A stretch of 64,000 nucleotides of DNA from Bugula neritina (GCA_964035545.1 OZ037770.1:4817662-4881661); one strand, 5' to 3'. Shown: positions 1-12,979, counted from the first letter of the stretch. Translations and numbers: made by a program. The notes: a model not told the origin generated them from the sequence alone.

Positions 1-573
1 CAAAAGCGTAATAGAAAGTGTGCGTCTACATGCAGACGCAGGGAGCGGTGTGACGGGCACTCCTCGAAACAGACCTGACAGGTTCGGCGGGGTCCGCTTG
101 GTCCCCAGGCTTCCTCTATCCTCCTTTCCATCGTTGGTGACACCCATCAGTGTCGTCGACAGAGCACCACGGGCAGGCCATGTTCCATTACTGGTTCTTC
201 CTCCATGGGTAGAAGGGTTGGCTGGTCCTGTGACCGGGAGGTGGTCACTCGAGTGTTATCTGAAAGATTAGCAGTGTTAAAGATTATACACTGAAGTACC
301 GCCAGCATGTACAGCCTGACAGGTGCTCTGTTCAGTTACACTCGCGAGATGCAGATTAACGAATAGTTGGTCGAGAGAGCACACTCGCTATTGCAGATTA
401 TTAAAATCCAAGTCGACGTGTGTTCTCACCACTGTATTTCATTGTCGAATCTCCAGCTCGCTAACTGGCATAGCTAGAGCTGACTGATGTAGTCTAGTTC
501 CGGTACCAAAAACATAACTAACTCACCCTTCGATCCAGAATAGTAAGACATTTTGAATGAGAGCGGTAAATGA
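1..573. other. Unassigned left edge beside the retroelement
   Basis: No convincing coding region was found. This stretch is more GC-rich than the DNA to the right of 4.8 kb. It follows the pol remnant of the minus-strand element and could be the remainder of that element, its 3' LTR lying outside the window. A plus-strand 83-codon frame at 20-271 has no recognisable motif. On the minus strand near 525-550 an ATG-led segment is followed by a GTGAGT donor-like site, which could be the start of a spliced accessory frame like that of the second element, but this is speculative. Confidence 0.3.
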
Positions 574-905
574 TTAGTGTTTAGTGGTACGTCTGCTCTT
601 GACTGCATCAATGTAGGAAAAGACTGGGCAGCGTGGTTGCGAAACGTGACTAGGGCTTTTCACTTCCAGCGGATGAATCTCATTTGTGATTCCGCCGAGG
701 CAAAAGTTGATATTTTCGTTGTGTTCACAACTCCCACGTTTCTTTGCCTGTTTTCCCATACGATACCTCGGTAAACTTTCATAACTGCCGCTTGTAGCGC
801 GGTCATGTACGAAGTCTCCGAGGCACGCTGGGAGTTGCCTAGTGTGCGGTCCTGGAGGTATCGTCACTGTGGGAGGCGGTGCGCTCACCCATTGATTGTT
901 ATGTC

Positions 906-1553
906 TCACGGGTAGTGTTTCCGGCCTGTTTGTGACAGTGGTTCCTGCATTGGTATTTCCGTACAGAGCTCTCCCACGAGGGGTTTTTGCACTTCCGGAT
1001 CCGTTTCCGGAAGTGGTGGTGGTGGCAGGCCTGAAGTTGGGGGCGGTAAGCGCGCTTCCACGAACGGAAGTGGCCTTTCCTGCCTTGCCAAGTCTTCCTG
1101 AGAGTTCAAGGGCGTGTTTCCGGCCAGGACGACAGTCTTTGATTGCCCAGACTCTTTAGCACAATGCGTCTGCCGCCCCGCTTCACCAGGGAGACGGCTA
1201 TGCTTGTTGGTCTGGCAGCTTTCACACTGTCTCACTCTACGCCGGATGTCCCGCTCCATGTTGGGCCATTACCACCGGAGTTGTAACTTGGCGACCACCC
1301 CCTGGACTCCTGCGCGAGTCTGCTGGTGGGTGTCCCGTATCAACTCTCGGCGGACGGCAGCTGGGCAGACTATCTTCTCACTTGCTGGCTGTCTGCTGTT
1401 GGCGGCCAAATTCACGGTCAACAGACCATCTGGCTCAATCTGCAGGGAGTTCCAACGTTGACAGTACAGCTGTAACTTGGCGCATCCCTGTCTCCGTTGT
1501 CTAGCACTGAGTCGTCGCCCTTCCTGTTTTGCTCCGTACACGTCGGCTACCAC
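906..1553 (-). pseudogene. Integrase N-terminal remnant, copy 1
   Basis: The frame 1553-1269 carries the linker and the His pair of the integrase zinc finger. The frame 1259-906 carries the Cys pair (RQCESCQTNKH). After NTPLNS the sequence jumps to a proline-rich tail (ARQERPLPF) that in the second copy lies beyond the integrase C-terminus. The whole DDE catalytic core is therefore deleted. Confidence 0.7.
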
Positions 1554-1831
1554 CCCAGGAAGGCTTTCATGGAGTTTCGGTAGCTCCCTAACGTCACCAG
1601 CCCAGACAGGTTTGGCGCGGAGGCTCTAGACGGTCTCCGGTTGGAGTCGGCCCGGGTCCCGTGTTGCCAACGGGAACCGCGGGGAACTCAGTTCTTCTTC
1701 GGGCCCAACCTCATCGTGGGCTGCCGAGTGGGGGCGGTCTCCGCCGCCTGTGGTATCTCACGACGGGCCACTCTATTTAGGTAGGCATCGTGGTCTGTGT
1801 GGCGGGGTGCCTCACTGTACCGGTGCGGCAA

Positions 1832-2580
1832 TCAGGTTATGGCATGGCACTTCCCGTTGCCCGCACAGCCACGCGTCCCTGGATTATGGGAGGCGTAGGG
1901 TGGGACGGTCCTCCGCCCTTGTGACGGGCTCTGTTGAGGACCTTCCGTCGTAGCTTCCAATGACGACCAAATGTCTTCCTCCTGTACAGGATGGAAGCGG
2001 CCCAGCATGGACCCGGATGGTAGGTCTACCGTTTCTGGGGAGGGGTTGACACACTGCGCCGAGATCTCTCCTTGTCCCGTAAGCTGGTTACAGCTGCGGG
2101 CAAGTTGGATTCTTGGGTGCGTGCTTTCGACAACTCCCAACCTAGAGGTCTGGCTACCGTCTACTTTGCAGCGGACGGTGGCCCGGGAATGGCCTGGTAT
2201 CGTACAGCTTCGTACTACCTGCACTCCTCCCGCTAGAGAACAACCAAACTTATCGACACAGGTGAGCTCCCTGTCGCCCATGATCATTGCAAATTTACTA
2301 AAATCGATGTGACATCCGTTTCATGGTAAAAATGACATCCCGAGGATAGCATCCTCGTTGAGCTGTCCGACGATAAACTTCTCCTGGATGGTCTGGTCAC
2401 GGACACAACCAGTGAGCTCAATAATGCCGTAGAAGGGAATGCACGACCCGTTTGCTAGGGTGCCATGATTCCCCTCGTTTGGTGCCAACCCGCTCCTGAC
2501 CTTAGCGTTGAGGGTGTCAAAGAACTGACGGCTCAAGAGGTTGGTGGTGCAGCCCAGGTCTAGAAGGAAGTTGGCAGGTT
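1832..2580 (-). pseudogene. Aspartic protease and linker remnant, copy 1
   Basis: The minus-strand frame near 2575-2540 reads LLDLGCTTNLLS, the position where the second copy has LLDSGCTTNLLS. The catalytic DSG triplet has become DLG. Downstream residues (IPFYGIIELTG, EDAILGM) match the second copy, then the linker (ELTCVDK, VQVVRSCTIPG) continues in another frame at 2287-1832. This is a broken retropepsin, and the reverse transcriptase expected next is deleted. Confidence 0.7.
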
Positions 2581-2915
2581 TGCCAGCTATCTTTCCTGGC
2601 AGGAAGTAGCTACTCCCTTGGGGGGATGCATTTGTGCGTGCCGTAGTTGCACCTCACTCGCTATGGGTCGAGGGGTTCATGGTTGGTGACGGCCATTGAC
2701 CAGCTGCCGAAATTGGGGCGGTACGCCTTGCGGGGCCTGTACCGTTTTCCTGGCAGGCTCTGAGGTCATTAGCCCGTTGGATCTGTTTCGGAGCGGCATA
2801 GGGGACCCAGGTGGCGAGTGGCTTGATCAGCCTACTTGCCGTGGTGATCGCCACTCCACAGTATCCTCGCATGGCACCCAGTGTGACGGCCGACGCATTG
2901 TCCCCCCTGGGTGAT

Positions 2916-3844
2916 TTACCGGCGGCCCGCAGAAGGTGGGAACATCTGCGAGCCGTGGTAGTTTAACCCTTGTTGGAGTTGGGGGTAGTTTCTCTGAAAG
3001 TGTCCAAGTCCTCCGCATTCCCAGCCGAAGTTATGCCCCATGCCTGGTGACTGTGCCTGCGGCCCGCAAGGCTCACGGGCAGTATCAACCTGCCTTGGGG
3101 GAGCTAATGTGGCGACCAGTTTGGCTAGCATGTCAGTCATCTGAGCGTCCTTCGATGCTACCGTCATCAGTGTCACATTAGCCACTGCGGAGGGCTCCGC
3201 ATCTGGTTCGGTATGAGCAGTAGTGTGCTCCGTGGCTACCTGGCGGGAGGCCACGCGGTTGCGGTGCATCTGAGTTGTCAAGAGGTAGGCTTCTCTTACC
3301 GCGAGTGCATCCTCGACCGCGGTGACTCCCCTCGCTTGGAACTGATGGTGGAGTCCCAAGTTGTTGATGGACTGCACGAAGGCATCATAAGTATACCTCT
3401 CACGGTTCGCTTGAGGCAGATCAGTGTCATCACCATGATAGCGTGCTTCTGCAGCGGCGTGTGAGGATCACGCCGCAGCCTTTGTAGGCGGGCCCGCGCA
3501 TCTATGGCAGAGATACCAAAACAGGCCCGCAGAGAAGTGGAGATCCCGTCTATGTTAGGTCCCGCTCCGTAGGGCTTAGCCTTGCCTGTCAGCGCCATCC
3601 TGAGCTTGAGCAACGCCACCCTTGGGGGCCACCGTGCAACTTCCATCACATCTTGAAACTCCTGGATAAATTGTTCAACAGCTTCCTCGCCTGTGAAGGT
3701 GGGCGCCTTCAGCCGGTATCTGTCCTCACCGGGCTCTCTGGGAACTCTCACTTCTTCCACCACTACTGGTTCAACAGGTATATCAACATTATCTTCCTCA
3801 CCTTCATTCAGTGGAATGGGTAGCTCCGTACCGTCTTTCGCCAT
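2916..3844 (-). pseudogene. gag remnant of element copy 1
   Basis: The frame begins at an ATG at 3844, about 35 bp inside the putative LTR, and runs to 3296. A second frame, 3377-2916, overlaps it, which implies a frameshift. Residues such as EEAVEQFIQEFQDVMEV and ARLQRLRRDPHTPL are of the capsid type found in gypsy elements and match the second copy at 51.2-51.5 kb. The C-terminal nucleocapsid motif is damaged: around 2985-3030 it reads WECGGLGHFQRNY, where a CCHC knuckle would end in Cys. Confidence 0.65.
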
Positions 3845-3879
3845 AACTGTTCTGCGCAAGACCACACTTCTGCCACCAC

Positions 3880-4228
3880 TGTAGTAATTCGTGCAAAAAC
3901 TGTGCATGAGTTTTTACTTGCGTATTTAGTTGGCTATTCTACTAGCAATTACTAGAGTTGCTGACGAGTAATCACCTTTATTATCCACAATACAATACAT
4001 AACAAACATTACATCAAACTACAATACAAAATCAGTCACTACTAATACGTGTTTACACTTCAAGCCCTCGCTTACAACAACATGATCATTGCTAATTGCC
4101 CGGGAACTGTCACATGAATCGGAAGTACATCTTCCGGTTCTTCTGATTGAATAATACATTGGGGCCTTAGTATTCCCCGAACGAAGAGAGGACGATTTCT
4201 ATATTACTGCATTGCGTGACCCACTACA
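3880..4228 (-). repeat. Putative 5' LTR of element copy 1
   Basis: On the plus strand the segment starts TGTAGTAATT and ends CCCACTACA. The same termini bound the LTR of the second copy at 44345-44653. It lies immediately upstream of gag on the minus strand and contains an AATAAA-type signal on that strand near 3978. The interior is diverged from the other LTR, so the assignment rests on termini and position. A TGG-initiated stretch just inside the boundary (minus strand from about 3878) could be the primer-binding site. Confidence 0.5.
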
Positions 4229-4329
4229 CTATAAGCTGGCCAGCCCCAAGCCAGTTAGGTGCTGTTCTGCTACAGTGTGCCTTTCTCATTGTGTGCAGGG
4301 GAAATAGGGGACAGCCAAACAGCAGGCCG

Positions 4330-4780
4330 CAATCTTTGTACAAGGCAACAAAAAACTGAAACTAAGAGACCAGCTTCTAAATTGGGATGTTGGAACATCC
4401 GTACTTTGCTCAACGGTTTATTCACCAGTTTAGAGGACATCAGGGACACCTGAATAACTACCATTATAAACGGCGAACTCAAAAGAGTAAGCGACGACAA
4501 TAATACTACCCTTCAAGAAACCTGGTTAGATGGATGTGGCACTCTAAAAGAAAAGCACTATATAATTTACCGGCGAAAAAGGAGTTCCAATCAGCCAAGA
4601 GTAAACAGAGTTTGCTTTGCATCGAGGAACAGGCTCTTGAGTACGGTAGAACCATGTAGTAACAGCTTAGAGCAACTCTTGACACTTCATTTCGACACCA
4701 CCAGTGGCCCTGTCAACCTTGTCACTGTATATGCTTCGACACTATCCGCTGCACAGGACGCCATATATATCTATATATCA
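4330..4780 (+). pseudogene. Non-LTR retrotransposon endonuclease fragment
   Basis: Translation around 4360-4430 gives KLGCWNIRTLL, and after a frame break at about 4450-4500 gives LQETWLDGCGTLKEKHY, then VCFASRNRLLS, then VNLVTVYASTLSAAQD near 4710-4760. These match in order the conserved blocks of apurinic-type (EEP family) endonucleases of LINE elements, including the catalytic Glu region (QETW). Stops and at least one frameshift show it is dead. Reverse transcriptase was not found downstream, so this is a 3'-truncated piece. Confidence 0.7.
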
Positions 4781-5661
4781 ACCAACTAGTCTACACTCTG
4801 TGGATATAAAACTGAATGAACCTGTTTTTGAGAATAGTATTATTATAAGGTGCAGCTTCTGTCAGAACTTTTTTTTAAAATCTTATATTGCTCCTGACTA
4901 ACACAGACTGGGATGCATGATCGAATAACTATTTAACAGACATTAAATATTTCTTTAAAGAATAAAACGCCTAGGTGGTATAAATTAGCAAATTGTTAAA
5001 CCCCTTAAGATATTCTGCAGTTATAATTACTTATTATTATATTATTCTTGAGGGCAGAGCCTACAACTGAACTTAATTCTATTTCCTGTATTGTTTATCC
5101 AGAACAGGCACATATGACACGCTATAGGGCTGTGTATGAGGTAGACAAGTGACCCCATGTCTTGATACAACTTACACCATCTTTAAACTCAATATAAACC
5201 TATCTAGATATAAGAATGTTTGATGAACAAACCAATGTGACAAACATTACCAGATATGAATCAAAACCAGATACTTTATCTCTCCAGCTCTGTTAGTTTA
5301 CCTTGTCTTTATGTTTGTAATGATTAGTTAGCTAAAGCATCACTTCCAATATATAACTTTTTACTTATCAAATATTAAATTGACTTGCTTTAATGTCGAT
5401 GACATTATATACATGTTTCAATATATTGTTTGTGAAAATCGATGAAAAAATACATAACGCACAACTTTCTTGCAAAAATATAAGTAGTCATTATAGACTA
5501 CAAATGGATCCTAGCGCACATAAAAAATATGTATATAGATCTTGTATATGCTTTGCATTCTTACAAATGATAATAATTATGCTATACACTATGTGTCCAA
5601 TATAAAAATATGAGCGCGCTCAAACAATAATATAGTTACCTAAGAAAAGATTATCAATTTT
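4781..5661. other. AT-rich intergenic stretch
   Basis: No coding region, RNA gene or repeat family was recognised. It lies between the non-LTR fragment and the 3' end of the minus-strand proline dehydrogenase gene. Confidence 0.5.
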
Positions 5662-8600
5662 TCACCCCATAATCCTGTATTTTAACTCAGAGTTGAGGAG
5701 TTGTCGTTCTTGTCTGGAGTTGGCTATCAGAGAGGAATTTTCATGAGAACGTCTAGACAGATATGGCAAAGACTCGCTGATTGTCCCAACAGCCACTGAT
5801 TTATACACAGGATATCCCTTTTGACCTAAATACAACAGGATATTGAGAATAAATATTTATTGACAAGCTTCTCGTATAGTTCGATGGAAGTTGTCTTCTT
5901 TTTGAAGAATATTTTTCCTGAAATAGGTATATATAGATGGCTGAGTATTATAGATTTAGATAGCTCTTAAGAATTACCAACTACAGATGAAGGTATATTT
6001 AAACCGGTCAAGTTCCGTTAGGTTTTGAATTTTTACTGAGTTTAAAACGGTGCGACTTTGAATTTTATTGATTCTCATTTGCATTGAAGAGTTTAAAGTT
6101 GATTTGTAACTTAACAAATTTTCCGGGTTTATAGTCGCTAACCCTACAACAGTCCCAGATAGAAAAAGTAAACTACAATTTTCTCTTTTATGTTGTAAAA
6201 GAAAATTATGACTGAGTACCCTTCTTCAACTCACCAGTGGCCTTTGTATAAGATAGAACTGCTGTCTGTATGCTTACTAAGCCTGTGCTTTAACCACTAG
6301 ATTATGCTGCAATAGTTACACTTACCTAGAGTATATGTTATGTGGTCACACATTCCATAAACCTGAGCAAGTATCACTTTCCTGTCTTCACTTGAAATAC
6401 CATAACTTCTCATTCTACATGAGAATATTATTACTATAGCTATCTTAAGTTTATATAATACATTATGCATGTAAATGGATATAATGTATATGGGCATTGC
6501 ATCCGAGAGGGATGGATTATGTAAAGTTGTTAGTAATAAAACATTTGTTCAGTTTCCACCTCATGACCAGCTACAATTAAACTGGTAAAACTATATCAAC
6601 CTCTCTACAGCCTGTTTGATAGAGTCTTGGTTATGAGAAGCGAGAACAAATCTGATTTGTCTCCCCTGGTTGCTGTTATCACGAATCTTCTGCAGTAGCC
6701 AGTTGGCTGTAGAGTTGTAAGAGTTATGTGTAGCCTGTATTCCATCGTGTACAGGACAAGGATGACCTTGACTTTTAGGTTCATTTTCCTCAGCTACCAT
6801 GTACGCCCCCCTTACCAACTTAGCTGAAATATCAAACACACAGTTTTTAGAACTTCAGCCTTCTGTTATATAAACAGCATGAAATTAAATAATTCTACAT
6901 AATATACGTGTGAATCAGTCAAAAGGAAGTAAATATAAACATTCCTAAGTAATTACACAAATATAATATTGAACTATACTCATCTGTTGATAAAAGTTTT
7001 AAATTAGCTGCATTTTGTCAAAGTTTATATTATGAACAAGCTCATTTTAATATAAGTCGAGTGTTTTGTTTTTCACTAGAACCCAACATTGCAGAATCAT
7101 AAGAGTACAACTGGATGCGTCAATAACTTTTAAAATAAAGGACATTGGAAGGTCACATGGATCCACAAAATAGAGTAAAAACTGTAATAGATTATCTCAA
7201 ATCAATCTTTAATCTAATATACAATATGTTTGTGATTGTGAAGCAGAATTTCCTATCAATTATGTATGTGTTTGCTAATTCAACCTATTGGGAATTTTAA
7301 TTATTATTTATATACTTGGGAGTTGCCCTCTTAAATTCTGGTGATAACTTTTAAAATGCATTTTGAGTTATGCCAATCAGCTGAATAAAGGACATTGGAA
7401 GGTCACATGGATCCACAAAAGAGAGTATAAACTGTAATAGATTATCTCAAATCAATCTTTAATCTAATATACAATATGTTTGTGATTGTGAAGCAGAATT
7501 TCCTCTCAATTATTTATGCGTTTGCTAGTTCAACCTATTGGGAATTTTAATTATTATTTATATACTTGGGAGTTGCCCTCTTAAATTCTGGTGATAACTT
7601 TTAAAATGCATTTTGAGTTATGCCAATCAGCTGAATAAAGGAAATTGGAAGGTCACATGGATCCACAAAATAGAGTATAAACTGTAATAATATATTATCT
7701 CAAATCAATCTTTAATCTAATATACAATATGTTTGTGATTGTGAAGAAGAATTTCCTATCAATTATTTATGTGTTTGCTAGTTCAACCTATTGGGAATTT
7801 TAATTATTATTTATATACTTGGGAGTTGTTCTCTAAAATGGTGTTGAGGGCCAACGTATAGACAACTCTGTAGGCTAATTAACTAATCAACTATAAAACT
7901 GACTAACTCACCCCCATAGTGAAGGTTATTCTTCTCGGCAAAATTGAATTCCCACTGCAAGGCCTCAAATGACTTCTACAATGTGCAGGAAACAACCAGC
8001 ATAGTGTGCACACATGCAGACATCTTTGTAGAATAGGTTATACAATTACCAAAAATATATTTACATGGAGAAACAAAAACACATCTTCTGCACCTTGAGA
8101 ACCAATTTGGATCAAGTTTAAATGTTTATTAGAAAAAATAATGAAAGAAAGGCAACTTTTGTTTGGTCTGTAAATCCACATTTGAAACTTACTATCTGTA
8201 GATAACAGCAGTCTAACCTTGAGGTAGCATTGTGTTGTGTTCCAAACAACAGCCTTAGTCCTATTACACACTAGACTGAGAGCCATGGCCAAAGCTGTGA
8301 GAGCCGGGTTCGTGTTGGTATACTCAGCGTCCACCATCAACACGGTATCCGTGACAACAGCTTTTTGTCCCACTTCACTGAGCAGAATCAGCCCCGACAG
8401 CAATTCTGGGACGATGCCAGAAGCCCCAGGTGTCTCCACTAGCCACTTCAGGGTGTCTACAGGTACAGCCTATGTGCTGTATAGTGCAGTGGAAGTAATT
8501 ATGAATGCCAGAACAAATTTTAGTTGATATTTGAATTATTTAAAAGGAGTCAACACAGACTTATATGACAAAACACACTCAAGTTTAAAGTCCTTATCCT

Positions 8601-11600
8601 AGATGGACGAGATATTTGAAAAGCTGGCTAAAAACTTAAATTATTATGTAGCACAACGGTAAATCACACATGACCTTTACTGAGAATTGACCCCATCACC
8701 TTGGTGTTACTAAGTCAGCAATCTAACCCCTAAAACACTGCTGCTTCCTAACATATTTATAGGATAAGCAGAAGGTATAATAATATGCAGATTTGGTGAA
8801 GATCAAATTTTTTGCAGACTAACATCTTTGAGCTTCACAATTGGCACGTTGAATATGCACTCCAAACCAAGACACATGATTACAATATAGGAACTTGAGC
8901 TATATCTCATACGATCCATAGATCTAAAGGACTTATCACTTACACAGATTACAGACTATCACTGCTTCTCACTGCTACAGGACTATCAGGACTATCAAGA
9001 GAAAAGATTTAATGTGAACCAGTTACAACTGGCTTCAACCAAAACATTGGGATATGTAAATTCTTTTTCAATGATGGCTGTCACTGAGACATGGAAATAT
9101 AATAGCTCCTGATAAGCTGACTGACAGCACAATACTATGGAAACTGAAAAACTCATTTGCTATGAATTATAATATTTATTTTGTAACAAATCTAAAATAT
9201 GCCAGCCTACACTGCAAATGCTCTTATATAATTGAGAGCTCCTCCCCCTCCCCCTACACTATGCCTTTATTGTATAACCCCCTTTTCCTCTTCCTACACC
9301 ACTTACGCTCACTGCATGTCCATCATTGCCTTACGTGAATGAATTGTTCATTTGGTCAACAGAAACAACTACGTTGAATGAAACCACAACCAGAAGTTAT
9401 TACAAACTACAAGCACAATTTAATCTGTTACCATAATGGCAGCCAAGCTGGTGTAGAATGTTTTAGAAATATTATAATGAATAAACTCTGGGGTTGTTTA
9501 AATGCACAATGGCGTTGTTTCCATGACAACAAAGTTCATTTACATTTACACTAAACATTATATTATGTGTAAACCCATGTAGTTCTTCATTGTTTTTTTT
9601 TTAAAGTTCTCAAATAGAATTCACACTTTCTATAAAGTGTATAGGTGATGCATATTTACAGTTAAAATTGAAATTTATGATTTCTAGTTCGAAGTTTAGG
9701 TGCAGAGCGAAATTAGGTTATAGTAATATAGGTAAAACCAAAATATATAAAAATAACTACAGCTTAAAAATGAATAAAAAAACCTCATTAGCCTGACAGA
9801 CTAGAAGAGATAGCTGATGTCATACCAGGATTGTGGGTGCGCATGTACTCAGCTGAACTATAAATAACTTTCTCTCTCACTTCATCAGACAGTAGGGATA
9901 CGGACTTCTGGTCAATTATAGAATAGTATGTCTTATGAGTATATCAAGCTATATTTCTTCATGTATATCAACATATGTCCTAAATTATAATTAAACAATG
10001 TAATTATACATAGAGGTTCTATTTATGGCAATACTGTTTTACATTATAATTGTTCTAAAAAATATTATAGTTTCTAAGTCTTAGATTTTTCTACAATTGA
10101 CAACAAAACATATTTAATGCTTTTATAAACATAACATATATATTTTTCTTAAGATAAATCTAAATGCCAAGTTTTACCAATTAAAATACTGAAACATGCA
10201 TGCAGAATTAGTAGCTGAAACCAGGACTAGTAGCTAAAATGACAAAATACGCAGCAATGAACTCACCAACAGGTGTGAAGTGAACATAGCAGAAATACGA
10301 ATTTGCATATATGAGCCATATGGAGTTTTCTTTTCAGTAATACCTTCCATCATTTTGATAATGTTTTTAGCATTGCCATTAGCTTCCTCCACCCTTTAAA
10401 GCAATATATTTCAATTACAAAACTTGAGTAGAGCCAACAATCAAAAACTGAAAATGAAGTCATTTTTTTATTCTTAGTTTGCAGTCACAGTTGTCGTTTT
10501 GATAAAGAGACAAAATATTGTTATATTAACAACTTTTTAATTAAAAGACGCTGATGTATTACTAATGATAAAGTACATCATATGACGTGTGTGGATCCCA
10601 AAAGTAACAGTTATATAAGATAAAAGTCAAACATGTTATATAAATTTGAAGATGTTATATTACATTTGCTGATACCTTATGACGCATTGTTAGGCCATAC
10701 GGTGTTGGGCTGCATGCACTGCAAAAAACTTTGATGTGAAGCTTGCTATGTTAATTATAATCAACAAAGTACTGAATCACGTCACATCTCAAATCAAGTC
10801 ACAGTTCAAGTCAATTATGGCAATGCATTACTTTATAGCACTTAATTAATTGAAAATACAATATAACCAATCAATTGCTCCAACAGCATTTATCACAGTT
10901 TCTAAAATACTTTTTTCTAATCCTAGTACCAAAAACTCAAGCAACAGATAGTTCAAGTGCTTGCTATATAAAGTTATTAAATACAGTTTTATTGATTCCA
11001 TATTCTATAAAACTATTGTTATCACTAGGAACTGATCCCGACACCAGCCAGTTGCAAGTGCAGACGCACTAACCATTATACCAAAAGGTCAATTGGATAA
11101 TCGCAATATTACGCACTTGCTGAAAACTTAACTCATTCCAGAACATTTTTGAAGACAAGTTGCATATAGTCAACACTCTAACTAAGTCCACAGGTAAGTT
11201 GAATAAAATTAGCTTGAGTAAACTTTGAGAATTAGTAAGTCATTTAGCTGTCCCATGCATAAAGAAGGTAGACAACTTAAAAATAGTTCTTAGGTATTTC
11301 ATGAACTACACATTGCTACGCTTCGGGCCGTCATATACCAACCCCCTAATTTACTTGAAAGAGAAAGGAAACTCACTTGTCTATGGCTTCCATTACCATC
11401 AGAACAAAAGTGCCACTGTTGGCTTTAGCCAGTTTATCAATATTATACCTAACATCGGCTATAGTCACACCCCCAACAAACTGGTCATAGAACAAAGGTT
11501 TTACAACGGCAGAAGACAGTCTTTTACCCAGAATTCTCTGTGTCCTTTCAAATATCTGTAACAAAACAATTGCTGCTCAATACTCTACAAATATTTTCCA

Positions 11601-12328
11601 ACTGAGACATAATATATGTACAGAACTAACAATATTCTATAACATTGTTTCACCTTTATATTATGTCTGTTTAAATTACTGAGTGAAGCACATCACCAAT
11701 TGATGTGATGGTAAAGTCAACTGATATATTATTGACTTCGATAATATTGCTAAAGAATGTTTTATTCACTTTTTTATTTACTTTGTTTTCTATAACATTG
11801 CATAATAATTGGCGAATTTCCAAGTCTCACTGGTTAGGAGTTGTATGCTCCCACCACTTATCACAATATTATATTGAGTTATAAGAAGCACACTAAGATG
11901 TAAGTTATAATAAACTGTGACATCACATTGTGAAATTTTATACTTCACTATAATAAGGTAATGCTGTGCAATATTATATAAAGTTGTGGTGTTTTGTAAT
12001 ACAATACCCTATATAATTTACATAATAAGTTTCAAAAGTAATGTAAAGCGAGACTCAGTATGTAACACATAACCTCTGCTGATCTGCTGACAAATTTCCT
12101 GTTGGAACAGACTCTGAAGACTGTCAGAGCTCTCACAATCTCCCACGATGACTTCTCTTTGAAAGCTTGCTTGTGATCAGTGAAATCCAAATCTACAACT
12201 GGAGATGTCGCTGTATCTTCTGCAACCGTTTCTTGGTTGATTAAAACTGCCTTTTGCTGACGGGACAAGACAGTTGATAGATATTTCTGCTGCTGAAAAT
12301 GTCGGGCAGAGAGCTTGAGAAAAGACAT
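5662..12328 (-). CDS. PRODH: Proline dehydrogenase (PRODH-type), nine exons
   Basis: Mitochondrial FAD enzyme that oxidises proline (or hydroxyproline) to the pyrroline carboxylate. My exon model on the minus strand is 12328-12074, 11555-11377, 10393-10267, 9907-9793, 8456-8218, 7975-7912, 6823-6601, 6414-6326 and 5825-5662. Every junction keeps frame, giving about 484 residues, usual for the family. Family blocks seen in order: FTDHKQAFKEKSSWEIVRAL (exon 1), RILGKRL (exon 2), VDAEYTNTNPAL and VVWNTTQCYLK (exon 5), HYGAKLVRGAYM across exons 6 and 7, LASHNQDS (exon 7), GMCDHITYTLG (exon 8), and PYLSRRSHENSSL (exon 9), which holds the substrate-binding arginines. The start chosen, MSFLKLSARHFQQQKYL, looks like a mitochondrial presequence; an upstream in-frame Met lies at 12379. 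The end of exon 4 is uncertain: a GC donor at 9793 and a weak GT donor a few bases earlier (exon end about 9801) both fit the phase. PRODH versus the paralogue PRODH2 is not resolved. Confidence 0.93.
7131..7850. repeat. Three tandem copies of a ~250-bp unit in a PRODH intron
   Basis: The unit begins near AAGGACATTGGAAGGTCAC and recurs starting at about 7138, 7388 and 7638. The third copy is cut short near 7830. The copies differ by only a few substitutions and one small insertion, so the amplification is fairly recent. The repeat lies in the intron between exons 6 and 7. Confidence 0.85.
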
Positions 12329-12379
12329 TACTGGACAAGTCAAAATCTGAGTGTAAATTAAACTTGTTTTACAAAACAA

Positions 12380-12979
12380 TGTTGTGGGAGAATCTAATGT
12401 CAGCTGTCAAGTGTGGTTACTGCAGAGTGTGTTGTACTGTGGACAGTAAACTTCTAACACTCAGTTTGATTGGCCTAACAGGAATATCTGGTCAGTTACT
12501 TACAACAAACCAGACACTGTGTAACATATTAATATAACACTGAAGTAAGGATTTACACTATAATCTGATTGGTATAATTATAATATTATTTGCCTACATC
12601 GAATAGTCTTGGTACATCTATCTTGCCTCCAAGGACTGCATTGTGCAAACAGATTATTCATTGATGCCTGGGGAAAGTGTCTTTAAGGACACAAATCCAT
12701 TCTAACGGTTCTATCAAATGAAAATGATGCGAAGCTGAATGATTCATCATTTATGTATTGATGCCCTTTAACCTTTTGGTGCGAAGCCCTTCAATCAAGT
12801 CGGATGAACTCTTTTGTCGCAGAGGCAGAGATCGGTAATCGTACTTGCTCTAGTTACATAGTTACAGGATGTAAACAATAAAATTCTCCAACTACGACTA
12901 AAAACTAAAATGTTATTTCACAACCAATTTGAACAAATTATTTCGTGTATATTAGCTGCCATTATTTTAAATAATTATT
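12380..12979. other. Upstream region of PRODH
   Basis: About 600 bp between the PRODH start and the segmental duplication. The PRODH promoter must lie here or in the first exon, but no defined TATA box or binding site can be singled out. No gene was seen. Confidence 0.4.

Larger units (their letters stand above)
574..4228 (-). mobile_element. Ty3/gypsy-type LTR retrotransposon, copy 1, internally deleted
   Basis: Read on the minus strand, the order is LTR (3880-4228), gag, protease, a shortened pol and a tail that matches the second element at 46.2-46.6 kb. Two large internal deletions are visible against that copy. Near 1.62-1.70 kb the sequence jumps from just before the reverse transcriptase to the linker ahead of the integrase zinc finger. 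Near 1.05-1.13 kb it jumps from the integrase N-terminus to the region after the integrase C-terminus. The reverse transcriptase/RNase H and integrase catalytic cores are therefore missing. The protease motif and the gag zinc knuckle are damaged as well. The copy cannot be autonomous. The 3' LTR was not found and may lie left of the window. Confidence 0.8.

Noticed and set aside
20-271. 83-codon plus-strand frame at the left edge
   Set aside because: No motif, and it lies beside a GC-richer retroelement where chance frames are common.
8237-8527. Plus-strand frame opposite PRODH exon 5
   Set aside because: Shadow of the minus-strand exon, which carries the family motifs.
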